Assembly (NCBI GenBank): GCA_032433765.1 | Contig: JAVIAB010000160.1 | Span: forward strand, 15,244,307 to 15,308,306 | Direction: 5' to 3' | From: Megaustenia siamemsis | Lineage: Eukaryota > Mollusca > Gastropoda > Stylommatophora > Ariophantidae | DNA: 64,000 nt | Shown here: one piece after another, positions 13,283 through 24,370 of the stretch | How the letters are laid out: every line of letters begins with the position of its first letter | How positions within the stretch are numbered: the stretch's first letter is position 1 | Made by a program: the position numbers and the translations under genes | The notes under the pieces: generated by a model | Databases searched by the model: none | Told to the model about the DNA's origin: nothing | Seen by the model: only the letters and a program-made list of their open reading frames with translations

Positions 13283-15391
13283 TTGAGTGACTCATTCTCT
13301 CTCTTACGGGACATTCAGGAGTATCATAGACGACTACGACTCAAACTCTATTACTTTAATCATCCGAACTCTTCCTCTCAACCTCCTCCTACAGACGAAT
13401 TTGCCCGCTTTTCCTCCCGTAAATCTGACTGGACTCCCCGCTCGGGCGAATCACAGGCTTTGGACCAGTTCATTAACAGTACCTACCGGGATATTAAGGC
13501 ACTTCGCCTCCATAGACTTCGACGCTCTAATCTTAGTAGTGAAGAGTACCAAGCCCTCCAGGATCTTCGCCGACGTGATGATATTGTCATCAAGCCGGCT
13601 GACAAGGGCGGCTCTGTTGTGGTATGGAGGAAAGACCTTTATATCCGGGAAGGGGATAAACAATTATCCGACTCGACTTTCTACCTCCCCACCCCCGACG
13701 ACACTACTGTCTCTAATAACGCCGTGGTGCGTTGTACGATCCTCCGTTTCATTCAGGATGGATTACTTCCCTCTAGCTCCTCCCGCATGATCCTTCCTGA
13801 CCACTGCTTGGGCAGACCCTCTTTTTATATGCTGCCTAAAATACATAAACCTGACTCTCCTGGACGCCCTATTGTCTCTTCCATCTCATGTCCTACTGTT
13901 CTCATTTCTGACTTTCTCGACAGTGTCTTTCAACCCATAGTTATGGGCCTCCCTTCGTATGTCAAAGATACTAACGACGCCCTTAACATCTTTTCCTCTA
14001 TCACCCTCCTTCCTGATCGTCACTACCGCCTCTTCGTTATGGATGTCTGCTCCCTGTATACTTCTATTCCCCACTCCGACGGCCTTCAAGCTCTTCAATT
14101 TTTCCTGGACCGTAGGATCCAACCCTCCATCGCCACTGGCGTCCTCCTCCGTCTAGCAGAATTAGTCTTGAACCTCAACTCTTTCGAGTTCAATGGCAAT
14201 TTCTTCACCCAGATCAGCGGTGTGGCGATGGGCACTAAAATGGGCCCTAGCTATGCTTGTCTCTTCATGGGTTATCTAGAGCACCAAATTATCCAAACCT
14301 ACCAGGGCCCTCTTCCCCTCATGTATCGTAGGTACATTGATGACTGCATTGGTCTGTCTGACCTTCCAGAAGATGAGATCTCCCGTTTCATCGAATATGT
14401 CGAACATTTCCACCCCTCTATCCACATCACCTTCCACATCTCCACCTCCTCCGTATCTTTCCTGGACATCCTAGTCTCCTTGGGCACCTCTCATCTTCTC
14501 ACCTCGGTCTTCTACAAGGCCACTGACTTCCATAGTTTCCTCCGCTACGACTCCTCTCATCCTACATCCTGCAAGAACTCTCTTCCATATTCTCAGCTTC
14601 TCAGACTTCGTCGCCTTTGCCGAGACGATGAAGATTTCCTTCACAATGCCCACCTCATGCTTGATTTCTTCCGCCGACGCCTTTATCCAGAATCAGCTCT
14701 CCTTCCTGCCCTACGTCGAGTTCTCCACACTTCACGTCAGTCTGCTCTTACCCCCTCTACTCATCCCCCCTCTGATAGAGTAGTGCTCGCTCTCACCCAT
14801 CACCCTCACCACTACGCCGCTATTAGGACCATCCACCGCTACCTCCCTATTCTCCGATCTGACCCTACTACTCGTCTGCTCTTCCCTGACCCGCCACTAG
14901 TGGCCTTTAGACGTGACCGGAACCTCCGAGACTTTCTTGTCAGGGGTCGTCTTCCTGCTGACCACTTCAGCCATCGAGGCACTATCCGCTGCAACCGGAG
15001 AGTATGTAAAACTTGTGACCACGTTCTCCAGGCCGACACTGTCCTCTTCCCCAATGGTCCTTTCGAGATCAGAGAGGGATTCACTTGCACATCGCGGAAC
15101 ATCATTTATGCCATCATTTGTAAGCGATGTAAGTTGATCTACATCGGTCAGTCTGGTCGTAGAATCGGCGATAGGTGCCGTGAACACTTGAATGACATCA
15201 CCCGAGAAGCGGACACTCCTGTAGCAGCCCACTTTAACTCGAGGGGCCATCGAGGTATGACTGATGTCTTGGTAACTGGCCTAATATCATGCTCCTCTGA
15301 TCACCACAGTCGGCTCACTCTTGAGCACCGTCTGATCGTTCGTTGGGGCTGCCTCACCCCTCGTGGCATCAATGTATCCCTGTCCCTCTGA
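13283..15391 (+). CDS. Penelope-like reverse transcriptase with GIY-YIG endonuclease
   Basis: The open frame is 702 codons counted from a TTG; no ATG is claimed as the true start. The same frame stays open upstream to about 13235, where SLLSKGLKFVP is visible. The RT palm motifs are DVCSLYTSIP, GVAMGTKMGP and YIDD (about residues 351-354). Towards the C-terminus there is a Cys cluster (CNRRVCKTCDHV) and then the GIY-YIG domain (IIYAIICKRC at about 607, YIG at 620-622, with R and E residues following). The protein copies element RNA at a nick made by its own endonuclease. Host proteins do not combine these two domains. It appears intact across both catalytic domains. Confidence 0.92.
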   Translation: MSDSFSLLRDIQEYHRRLRLKLYYFNHPNSSSQPPPTDEFARFSSRKSDWTPRSGESQALDQFINSTYRDIKALRLHRLRRSNLSSEEYQALQDLRRRDDIVIKPADKGGSVVVWRKDLYIREGDKQLSDSTFYLPTPDDTTVSNNAVVRCTILRFIQDGLLPSSSSRMILPDHCLGRPSFYMLPKIHKPDSPGRPIVSSISCPTVLISDFLDSVFQPIVMGLPSYVKDTNDALNIFSSITLLPDRHYRLFVMDVCSLYTSIPHSDGLQALQFFLDRRIQPSIATGVLLRLAELVLNLNSFEFNGNFFTQISGVAMGTKMGPSYACLFMGYLEHQIIQTYQGPLPLMYRRYIDDCIGLSDLPEDEISRFIEYVEHFHPSIHITFHISTSSVSFLDILVSLGTSHLLTSVFYKATDFHSFLRYDSSHPTSCKNSLPYSQLLRLRRLCRDDEDFLHNAHLMLDFFRRRLYPESALLPALRRVLHTSRQSALTPSTHPPSDRVVLALTHHPHHYAAIRTIHRYLPILRSDPTTRLLFPDPPLVAFRRDRNLRDFLVRGRLPADHFSHRGTIRCNRRVCKTCDHVLQADTVLFPNGPFEIREGFTCTSRNIIYAIICKRCKLIYIGQSGRRIGDRCREHLNDITREADTPVAAHFNSRGHRGMTDVLVTGLISCSSDHHSRLTLEHRLIVRWGCLTPRGINVSLSL

Positions 15392-16620
15392 GGACCCTCC
15401 TGCCTCCGACTCCACCCTCCCACCTATGGACCTCTCTTCCTATTTCTCTTCTTCCATCCCTGCTTTTCATATCCTCTTTGAGTAACCCCCATATTGCCTT
15501 CTTCATCCTAAACCCCCCCCCTCCCCACACCTTTTTCTCTTCTGACTACCTTCATGTCCTTTACCTCTTTATCACTATATCACCTCTCCACCTGGACTGT
15601 ACGTACGATCTCTCTGCCCACTTCTATTGTTCCTCGTCCTTCCTACCACCCCTCTGCTGATCTACTCCTAGCTCACCCCTCTCCTCTCTATTCACTTGTA
15701 GTCACTACTCATCTATACCTACTATTCCAGTATCCCCCTTATCCTGATGCCCACTTTCATTCCCCCCTTTGTTCTATCATTTCCCTACTTCTTTACCTCC
15801 TATGGTTCATACCTCCTGCACACCATCCCCTATTGCTCCACTTCTTCCAGACTTTCTCTTTTTTTCTCTTTTTCCATTCACTTCTGACCTACCGCCTCTC
15901 CCCCTATCCAGTTTTCACATACCTGCTTCTTATCCCTCCTCTCCATACCTCCTCCTCTAATACTTCCCTACCTCCTGATAGACTAACTTCCTCCGGACCA
16001 CCCCTCTATCGCCCTTCTCATTATACCGGCTTTATTATTCTTCCTCTCCTTATCTCTTCCTCCAGTGTCCAATCCTTCCTTTCGTTGACCTACCTCTCAA
16101 CTCTTTCAGTTCGAGGCCATCCATTCTGTAGAGTCCATCTCTCTCACCGTTTGCCTAGTTCACTACTTTGTCGTGTCATTCAATTTCTTTCTCTTAACCT
16201 CTCGCGTGATCTCTCACTTCCATTGTTGAGTGATTTATATGTATTGCTTGTCGTGTCCCAGGAGTGTTTTCGTCTATCCCCCCCTCCCTTCCCCCCCCTT
16301 TGGTTTTCCCGATATTAGATCCGTCTGCCCTCTCAACTGACCTGTCTTGGTCACGGGTTGCTTTCTATACATGCTCTCTGTCTTCTAGTCATTCCGACTT
16401 GTTTCAGAACGGATTACAGAATTCCTGCTCTGAGCTCAGCTAAGTACTATTTATTATACATTTTTCTCTTTTTCTATTTTATATATTTTGACGCCCATCA
16501 TACCTCTCATCATGTAATACTCATTTCTCTCTTTTCTTATTTCTGCATCCTACTTTCCTCGCCCTCCACTTGATCATCTAACATGTAGTAATTGTGCTTC
16601 ACCGCTTGTTGTCGTTGTCC
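15392..16620 (+). other. 3' region of the Penelope-like element
   Basis: Strongly pyrimidine-rich sequence. A 254-codon open frame at 15554-16318 is dominated by Leu, Ser, Pro and Tyr. It has no recognisable domain and is probably a composition artefact. Confidence 0.55.
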
Positions 16621-16621
16621 C

Positions 16622-16661
16622 TGTATTCTGAAGAAGGCCACAGGCCGAAACGTCAGTATTG
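16622..16661 (+). ncRNA. Hammerhead-like ribozyme motif of the Penelope-like element
   Basis: CTGAAGA (16628-16634) fits the CUGANGA core. It is followed by a GGCC-ACA-GGCC hairpin (stem II, with an unpaired A before it), then GAAA (16647-16650) and CGTC with the cleavage-type GTC. Bases 16623-16627 can pair with 16655-16659 (stem I, two wobbles). The ACGT at stem III is self-complementary. Minimal hammerheads thought to act as dimers are known in Penelope-like elements. The A bulge and tiny stem III mean cleavage cannot be assumed. Confidence 0.6.
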
Positions 16662-16775
16662 TGTTGTGTTCTTTATTTGAAAAGCTGTCACCATACCTTG
16701 GAGTGTTTATTACACCCCACCATTGGCTCCTTGCTACCAGCTTTACCGCAGCATTGCAATTATTTGCCTGTTCCC

Positions 16776-18030
16776 TGCTGATCTCTCTCTCTCTTAGTCT
16801 AGGTGCTGATCTCTCTCTCTTAGTCTAGGTGCTGATCTTTCTCTCTTAGTCTAGGTGCTGATCTCTCTCTCTTAGTCTAGGTGCTGATCTCTCTCTCTTA
16901 GTCTAGGTGCTGATCTCTCTCTCTTAGTCTAGGTGCTGATCTCTCTTTAAGTCTATGTGCTGATCTCTTTTTCAGTCTATGTGCTGATCTCTCTTTCAGT
17001 CTATGTGCTGATCTCTCTTTCAGTCTAGGTGCTGATCTCTCTTTCAGTCTAGGTGCTGATCTATCTTTCAGTCTATGTGCTGATCTCTCTTTCAGTCTAG
17101 GAACTGATTTCTATTTCAGAATATGTGTTGATCTTTCTTTCAGTCTAGGTGCTGATCTATCTGTCTAGATGCTGATCTCTCTATATCTAGGATGCTGATC
17201 TCTCGTTCAGTCTATGTGCTGATCTCTCTCTCAGTCTAGGTGCTGATCTCTCTTTCAGTCTATGTGATGATCTCTCTCTCAGTCTAGGTGCTGATCTCTC
17301 TTCAGTCTAGGTGCTGATCTATCTTTCACTCTATGTGCTGATCTCTCTTTTTCTCTAGGTGCTGATCTATCTTTCAGTCTAATGTGCTGATCCCTCTTTC
17401 AGGCTCTGTGTTGATCTATCTTTAAGTCTATGTGCTGATATCTCTCTCAGTTGAGGTGTGGATCTATCTTTCAGTCTATGTGCTGATCTCTCTCAGTCTA
17501 GAGTCTAGGTGCTAATCTATCTGTATATGTACTAATCTCTCTCAGTCTAGGTGCTGATCTCTCTTTCAGTCTAGGTGCTGATCTCTCTGTCTAGGTGCTG
17601 ATCTCTATCTCAGTCTAAGTGCTGATTTCTCTCAGTCTAGGTGCTGATCTATATCAGTCTAGGTGCTGATCTATCTGTCTAGATGCTGATCCCTCTGTAT
17701 AAGGGCTTATATCTCTGTATAGGTGCTGATATTTCTGTCTAGGTGCTGATCTCTCTCTCAGTCTAGGTGCTGATCTCTCTCTCAGTCTAGGTGCTGAGCT
17801 CTCTCAGTCTAGGTGCTGATCTCACTTTCAGTCTATGTGCTGATCTCTCTGTCTAGGTGCTGATCTCTTTGTCTAGGTGCTGATCTCTCTTAGTCTATGT
17901 GCTGATCTCTCTGTCTAGGTGCTGATCTCTCTGTCTAGGTGCTGATCTCTCTTAGTCTATGTGTTGATCTCTCAGTCTAGGTGCTGATTTCTCTGTCTAG
18001 GTGCTGATCTCTCTCAGTCTATGTGCTATT
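16776..18030. repeat. CT-rich satellite block 3
   Basis: Same unit as block 2, with the first six copies nearly identical to it. Copies become more divergent to the right (tatgtgctgatc, ctgtctaggtgctgat variants), as expected at an array edge. Confidence 0.92.
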
Positions 18031-18544
18031 TAATTTGTTGAAACATAATGATAATATAATGAATATATAGATAGAAGTGATCTCAATCTACCCATGTAAT
18101 AAATAAACGTAGTAGAAGCCACATTATGCGATGGGCAAATATGAATGGACAACGCATAAGTTATGGCTGAATATTAAAAAATATATATATATAACTTCAG
18201 CAGCAATCATCAAACAAGCTATATATTCGGCACATATGTCTTTGAAGTATTACAACAATCATTCTAATTTTGAGAATATCACGCATGATTTTTTCATAAA
18301 ATAATATCGATCATCACATAGGATGAGCATAAGTATGGCTTTAAAAAAGAGAAGGAAAAGAACCAATAATCTTATTGATTCGAACGCGACATGTCCTAGA
18401 TGGCATTCGTTTATTCATTAATATTTAAAATAAATTTGAACAGCCGCTGTCATTTCGACTGATGTTAAAGAAAGGTTTATGTATCCAAGGGAAACAGCCC
18501 TAGCAGCAATAATCCTATTGGTTGAATACAGTTTTCCCAAAATA
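18031..18544. other. No gene seen
   Basis: AT-rich DNA without repeats or coding pattern. Confidence 0.4.
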
Positions 18545-19460
18545 TTATCATCATGAAGTACCACCCCTGCTGGCGTAGGTGATCATGTCTCTACACAACT
18601 TTCGATCTCGACAGCTATTTATCATTTCTATTGTTGACCTTCTGCCATCCCATTCTCTTAAGCTCTCTGATATTTCTTTTTTCAATTTGCTTCCCTCTAT
18701 CTCTTCGTCCCTCAATTTTCCCTGCTGTCACAATATATTCCAGCTGCTACCTAGTCATTACATGGCCAAAAAAATGATTATTTTTTCTTCCTTATATTGG
18801 AAATTAGCTATCTCTTTTTTTGTACTCTTTCACCGGAACGTACTTCTTAGCTGTCCATGATACTCTCAACAATCTTCTGTAAAACCACATTTCTACAGCC
18901 TCCAGTGATTTTCTAGTCTGTTGACCTATCTCCCATGATTAGCATTCATATGTTAAGACAGAATCTACATAACATTTAAGAACTCTTTTTTTCTTGTTTC
19001 TATTGTCAAAAATGAATCGCACAGTATCTTCTTCATGTTTTGGAAAGCTGCTTTTTCCTGAGCCATTTTGCATCTCTTCTCTGTTGTACATCTACCATCA
19101 GAGGTTAATATTGTTCCCAGTAATTTAAATTCATTTACCTGTTATAATAGGTCCACCTTTCTTTATTGTGCATTGCGGTGATGTCGTTTTCTTTGCTGCT
19201 ACCATTTCTTCTGTCTTTTTGCTTTTAAGGCTGAGTCCTTTATTTTTGCTTTCTTTCACTATAATGTCCAACATTTCTTGTAACTCGTTTTCACTCTTAC
19301 CGATTAAGACTGTATCATCAACATACCTTAGATGACTTATATTATGACCTCCAATTGTTATTCCGGACATGTCCCTTGTGGATCTTTAAAAAATCTCACT
19401 ATGCATAAAATTAAATAAATCAGATGACAGCACACAACCTTGCCTAGCACCCTGTTTCCC
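18545..19460 (-). mobile_element. LINE family A, 3' part
   Basis: The minus-strand frame at 19370-19131 gives GGHNISHLRYVDDTVLIGKS followed by a NELQEMLDIIVKESKNKGLS-like stretch, so the RT YVDD box is present. The C-terminal part down to the 3' end (catcatgaagtacc) at 18545 is frameshifted. The copy is 5' truncated near 19460. Confidence 0.8.
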
Positions 19461-19960
19461 AAAATATAAATAATCCTATTGGCTGATATTGATTTAATAC
19501 TAATCTGATAATATAATAACGATAATTACAATATATGTAAATGTAGTGTAACATTTTCAAAACAGCAGCAATGATTGTCTTAGTTTAGCATTAAATAACA
19601 TAACTTTCACAATAATAGTAAACATAACATACAAATATTATCAAGATTATTTAAATGGAAATATTAAACAACTCTTGTCCACACACACAAATATTAGACT
19701 GACGTTAAATCTTGTATTATGTAAGACAGACAGCTGTCATTTGAGACAATCTAGAATATTCCATTCAATCTGTGCTGAAAAAAGTCCAGTGGTTTTCATG
19801 TTTTGAGAATCATAGTTCTGACAAAAGTTTATTTTTTTTGGTACATCAATTGATATGAAATATTGATAATAATATCAGAGACCCATGAAACAAAAAATCT
19901 GATTACCGCTTACTTGAAGTATATGGTCTTAAGTGTAGTTTGTTGCTAATTTTCTTTCAT
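19461..19960. other. No gene seen
   Basis: AT-rich sequence leading into the 42-bp minisatellite. Confidence 0.4.
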
Positions 19961-19961
19961 T

Positions 19962-20840
19962 CATCCCCTTTCTTTGTTAAACATGTAAGATCTAAACAGA
20001 CTGAACAACCCTTCTTTGTTAAACATGTAAGATCTAAACAGACTGAACAACCCTTCTTTGTTAAACATGTAAGATCTAAACAGATTGAACAACCTTTCTT
20101 TGTTAAACATGTAAGTTCTAAACAGACTGAACAAGACTTCTTTGTTAAACATGTAAGATCTAAACAGATTGAACAACCTTTCTTTGTTAAACATGTAAGA
20201 TCTTGACAGAATGAACAACCTTTCTTTGTTAAACATGTAAGATCTAAACAGATTGAACAACCGTTCTTTGTTAAACATGTAAGATCTTGACAGAATGAAC
20301 AACCTTTCTTTGTTAAACATGTAAGATCTAAACAGATTGAACAACCTTTCTTTGTTAAACATGTAAGATCTTGACAGAATGAACAACCTTTCTTTGTTAA
20401 ACATGTAAGATCTAAACAGATTGAACAACCGTTCTTTGTTAAACATGTAAGATCTAAACAGATTGAACAACCGTTCTTTGTTAAACATGTAAGATCTAAA
20501 CAGACTGAACAACCGTTCTTTGTTAAACATGTAAGATCTTGACAGACTGAACAACCGTTCTTTGTTAAACATGTAAGATCTTGACAGAATGAACAACCTT
20601 TCTTTGTAAAACGTGTAATATCTTGACAGAATGAACAACCTTTCTTTGTTAAACATGTAAGATCTTGACAGAATGAACAACCTTTCTTTGTAAAACATGT
20701 AAGATCTTGACAGAATGAACAACCTTTCTTTGTTAAACATGTAAGATCTTGACAGAATGAACAACCTTTCTTTGTTAAACATGTAAGATCTTGACAGAAT
20801 GAACAACCTTTCTTTGTAAAACGTGTAAGACCTTGGCATG
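19962..20840. repeat. 42-bp minisatellite, about 21 copies
   Basis: The unit begins ctttctttgttaaacatgta, with two alternating variants (gatctaaacagattg and gatcttgacagaatg). Because 42 is divisible by three and the unit lacks stops in two minus-strand frames, it makes false frames of about 300 codons (CLTKKGCSFCQDLT repeated). Confidence 0.95.
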
Positions 20841-21383
20841 TTGTTGGATAAGAAAAGAATGTTACAAGTTGGCATTGTAAATTCACATTAATTTGCATGA
20901 ACTTGACTGGAACCATTTGTACGTCATGTCACTTGAGTTATTATTCTTGTTTTGAAATTGCTTGCCTTGCCGTGTTTTGTGCCGTACAAGTTTGAATAGA
21001 CAATCGTGAAACTATACAACCACATTAACCTAATGTTAACAGTTCCAATGTTTCATTTTTTTTTCAAGGCACATTTATATGTTACGGAAGACATTTATGT
21101 TCTCCTCCATCTTTCTCTCTTTCTCACTCACTCCCTCTTTCACTCTTGCTGTCTTTTTTTTTTTTTTTTTTTTTTTTTCGTAAATCTCTTCTCCTTGTTC
21201 TAGACCTCTTGCTAGCTCACACATTTTCTATCATCTACTTTTGGTATAAGTGGGCCCTATATCAACAAATTGCAGGTCAGTTGCTTGTGTAATGTTATAA
21301 ATGGGCAATTTAATTCTGGATTATTGACCCTTCCCGCGTCGCGTGACGTCACATAGGGCTTGTAGTGTTTTTGGTCACCCATC
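20841..21383. other. No gene seen; poly-T run at about 21151-21178
   Basis: Mixed sequence with a pyrimidine-rich part at 21110-21210. Confidence 0.4.
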
Positions 21384-22330
21384 TCTATTCCGAAAGAGAT
21401 GTTCGATCTTATCTAATGAATCTATGCCTACTATATTTGCTTCTCTTATAAGTATTGTTTTTGTGTCTCTTTAGGTCTTCCCCTTCTTCTGTATCCTGAT
21501 GTTTCCTATAGAAGAGCATGTTTTGAAATTCTCTTATTGTCTTTTCTCAGCGCACATGTCCGACATACGTCCATCTTCTTTCGTTAATTTGCAGATGAGA
21601 TCTTTGGCTGCATGGCCATTTCTTTTATTTCGATATTAGTCTATATTGGAACTCATGTACACAGAGTATTTTTCTTAGGCACTTGTCCTCAAAAACGTTG
21701 AGTTTTCTCTCAATCTCTTTTGTTGTTTTCCATCTTTCACATGCATAGGTAAGTGTTTGTAAACGTTTAAGTTGATTATTCTAAATTTTATTTTCTTGCT
21801 TAGTAAAAAATAAGTAAAGTACCCCCGTCACGCCAAGTGGCGTATAGGGAAATATGGTGTTAGTGACCCTATATTTTACAGACCTTCAGCACATGATTTT
21901 TGGGGTAATGTGGTCAGTATTACGCCCGTGCTGCTTTACTTTCCCAGAAAAAAATGCGGTACCCATTTAAGGCTGGGTGAACCCGGAAGCCGTCGGTTGG
22001 GATCGAACCCTACCCCTTGTCCGTGGTAGTCCAGTTCACTAACCACTGAGCTATCGCGGCTCCCTTTCTTGCTTAGTATTTTTTTTAAATTTCAATATTT
22101 AGTCCAGGTTTTTAAAATTCGTTGTTGCTTTTTCTATCCTGCTTCTGATCTCATTCTTTGTCTCCCCTTCTTGATCTATATTACTACCATGATATATATA
22201 GTGGTTTACTCTTTCCAATCCCTGATGATTGAGATATATATTGCTCTCTGGGGTATTGTTATTTTTCATTATTTTTGTTTTACCCCTGTTATATTTCAAG
22301 GCCTATTGTTTCCGTTATTTTAATTACCCC
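21384..22330 (-). mobile_element. Decayed LINE (RT C-terminal part), interrupted by a SINE
   Basis: The minus strand encodes pieces such as NHYIYHGSNIDQEGETKNEI and EIRSRIEKATTNFKNL (22299-22099). Further fragments resemble the C-terminal region of the LINE at 26640-27920, at 21780 down to 21384. The SINE at 21806-22064 splits it, with a 14-bp duplication. Confidence 0.65.
21806..22064 (-). mobile_element. tRNA-derived SINE, full copy with 14-bp target duplication
   Basis: TTTCTTGCTTAGTA is present at 21792-21805 and 22065-22078. On the minus strand the element starts gggagccgcgatagctcagt, which contains an RNA polymerase III A box. A B box (gggttcgatccc) follows about 50 nt later. The 3' end is near ggcgtgacgggggtactttac. 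Copies of the same family lie at 42527-42800 and 25133-25268. Confidence 0.88.
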
Positions 22331-22364
22331 AATCATTATATGCCTTTCACGTTATTATTGTAAC

Positions 22365-22650
22365 TTTTAGTTCTTGCTATTATTCTCAGTACACCTCTGT
22401 TTCTTGCTAATATCACCCATATACCTCTATTTCTTGCTAGTGTCAGCAACACACTTCTATTTCTTTCTGCTATCACCCATTTACATCTATTTCTTAATAA
22501 TATCACTAATACACTACTATTCTTTGGTATTATCACCCACATTCCTCTATTTCTTGCTAATATCATTAACACTTCTATTTCTTCCTATTATCACCCATAT
22601 ATCTCTATTTCTTCCTACTATCATCCCTGCACTTCTAATTTGTATTTGCT
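22365..22650. repeat. Degenerate minisatellite, about 38-bp unit
   Basis: Seven or so diverged copies of cctctatttcttgctaatat followed by cacccatata-like sequence. Confidence 0.7.
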
Positions 22651-22654
22651 CTTT

Positions 22655-22768
22655 CGCTCATCTTATATTATTGTGAATCCCTCAACATTCTGCGACCTTA
22701 TTTAATTCTTTCATTATTAAGTGTCCATGATTCACATCCATATATTAAAACAAGTTCCAACTTATGTT
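22655..22768 (-). mobile_element. Short LINE remnant
   Basis: The stretch gtccatgattcacatccata, tattaaaacaag is the antisense of the LINE segment encoding LxYGCESWT, seen in many copies here. Confidence 0.5.
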
Positions 22769-22769
22769 C

Positions 22770-23224
22770 ACATTGCCATGGACCTAGATTTATTATCTTG
22801 CACATATATGGCTCGAAACAGCATTTGAACATTCATAAAATATACATATATATTTTTTCAAACAACATAACGTATGCAACATTATCAAAATATTTCAACC
22901 ACAGGTGTACATTCAAATCATACAGCATTCATCTCTGTACATTGAGTGTTTCAGTACTGTACATGCCGTTGTTTGTCTGTCTAATGTCCATACTTGACAC
23001 TCATAAAGTAGTATTGCTTCCATGCAAAAAGTTAAGCGCATGTCATGTCACATACATAATGCACAGGGTAATATTTGCTAAGCAGAAGCTGAGCCTAATT
23101 ATTTGATTGTCTATTTTTGTTCTTCCACCGGTTGTGTGTGACAGTCCCGTGAACAGCGTAGAGAATTTGCTAATACTAGATCCCTCATCCAGAAGAATAC
23201 GATTGGTTACTTTTAGCCCCACTG
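22770..23224 (-). other. Likely 3' UTR of the collagen gene
   Basis: About 430 nt separate the stop codon from an AATAAA at 22789-22794 (minus strand). The stretch carries no recognisable repeat or coding pattern. It is AT-rich and ends just before LINE remnants. The exact cleavage site cannot be seen. Confidence 0.5.
22789..22794 (-). promoter_or_regulatory. Candidate polyadenylation signal AATAAA of the collagen gene
   Basis: Canonical AATAAA on the minus strand, about 430 nt past the collagen stop. I saw no better signal closer to the stop. Confidence 0.45.
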
Positions 23225-23418
23225 TCATGGCCCTTTTACTGTATTTCTAGTAATCGGGGGCCCATATGCAGACTGAAGACCATAGTTACAGAACTCGCAG
23301 TAACCTGGTGGACCAGGTGGTCCAGGAATACCTCGGTGTCCGTGAATTCCAGGTGTTCCAGGTAGCCCTCTCTCACCTGTCCTACCAGGGATGCCTTCAC
23401 CTGTTGACCCTGGTGGAC
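23225..23418 (-). CDS. Terminal collagen exon: end of COL1-like block and C-terminal NC1 tail, stop TGA
   Basis: 194 nt to the stop at 23225-23227. The acceptor is a pyrimidine tract then caatttacag, and the split Gly codon is completed as GPP. Triplets follow with one imperfection (GST GE GIP). The block ends GPP GPP and then [11 protein letters not shown], leading to a short polar tail ending in KGP. Two Cys at the end of COL1 are typical of FACIT collagens, where they link chains. Here the spacing is C-x2-C, against C-x4-C as I recall it for vertebrate FACITs. Confidence 0.88.
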
Positions 23419-23564
23419 CTGTAAATTGAAAAAAAAATAGTGACAATTCTATTCTACAAAGGAAATTAAAATACAATAGTCATGTCAAAAGACATAAGAG
23501 GCTGGAAAGAACAATAATGTTCCTGGATGTCCCATCAGGGGCAGACGAAGAAGAAGGTGCTTTC

Positions 23565-24022
23565 AAGACAAGAAGGAGACCTTGAACATGACAAGAGAAG
23601 AAGGAGACCTTGAACATGACAACAGATAAAGGAGACATTGAACATGACAAGAGAAGAAGGAGACATTGAACATGACAACAGATAAAAGAGACATTGAACA
23701 TGACAAGAGAAGAAGGAGACCTTGAACATGACAACAGAAGAAGGAGACCTTGAACATGACAAGAGAAGAAGGAGACCTTGAACATGACAACAGATAAAGG
23801 AGACATTGAACATGACAACAGAAGAAGGAGACCTTGAACATGACAACAGAAGAAGGAGACCTTGAACATGACAACAGAAGAAGGAGACCTTGAACATGAC
23901 AATAGAAGAAGGAGACCTTGAACATGACAAGAGAAGAAGGAGACCTTGAACATGACAAGAGAAGAAGGAGACCTTGAACATGACAACAGAAAAAGGAGAC
24001 CTTGAACATGACAAGAGAAGAA
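23565..24022. repeat. 28-bp minisatellite, about 16 copies
   Basis: The unit is gaccttgaacatgacaagag followed by aagaagga, with c/g and a/t variants. It codes TLNMTREE-like sequence of the LINE end on the plus strand. The 28-nt period shifts frame every copy, so three overlapping minus frames are open by chance. Confidence 0.95.
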
Positions 24023-24044
24023 GGGAGAAACCTGGTCAGAGACC

Positions 24045-24370
24045 GGGATTCTTTCAGAATGGCTGTGGTAAATGCAACGTTCTGTTAGAGATCTAGCTAG
24101 AAACAGATTTCTTTCAGACAGTCTGTGGTGAATGCAACGTTCTGTTAGAGATCTAGCTAGAAACAGATTTCTTTCAGACGGGCTGTGGTGAATGCAACGT
24201 TTTGTTAGAGATCTAGCTAGAAACAGATTTCTTTCAGACGGGCTGTGGTGAATGCAACGTTCTGTTAGAGATCTAGCTAGAAACAGATTTCTTTCAGACA
24301 GTCTGTGGTGAATGCAACGTTTCGAGGGAGATCTAGCTAGAGACAGATTCTTTCAGGCAGGCTGGTTTGA
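24045..24370. repeat. 60-bp minisatellite, about 5 copies
   Basis: The unit includes agatctagctagaaacagat and gtggtgaatgcaacgttctg. It is homologous to the inverted 60-bp array at 61270-62105. Confidence 0.92.

Larger units (their letters stand above)
12748..16775 (+). mobile_element. Penelope-like retroelement inserted in the CT-rich satellite
   Basis: A 4.0-kb element of clearly different composition lies between two blocks of the same satellite, and tgctgatctct stands at both borders. It carries a long gene with reverse transcriptase and GIY-YIG endonuclease, a pyrimidine-rich 1.3-kb 3' region, and a hammerhead-like motif near the 3' end. That combination is specific to Penelope-like elements. 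The 5' end starts inside the N-terminal coding part (TRFICHLNFFNNCL), so it is complete or only slightly truncated. Confidence 0.9.
23479..24370 (+). mobile_element. LINE 3' coding end turned into minisatellites
   Basis: The plus strand starts with LINE C-terminal coding (aagacataagaggctggaaag). It then reads TLNMTREEGRNLVRDRDSFR and MAVVNATFC at the point where the two tandem arrays meet (about 23990-24090). The same reading is found inverted at 61270-62160. The arrays below are amplified pieces of this segment. Confidence 0.75.

Noticed and set aside
15554..16318. 254-codon open frame downstream of the Penelope gene
   Set aside because: Low-complexity Leu/Ser/Pro content of a pyrimidine-rich region, with no domain and no match to known Penelope proteins.
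19957..20916. Two overlapping 300-codon frames with Cys-rich 14-residue repeats
   Set aside because: The frame is exactly the 42-bp minisatellite read without stops. Two minus frames are open at once, and there is no splice or promoter context.
23565..24020. CRISPR-like regular repeats
   Set aside because: Units are directly adjacent without unique spacers, in a eukaryotic intron.
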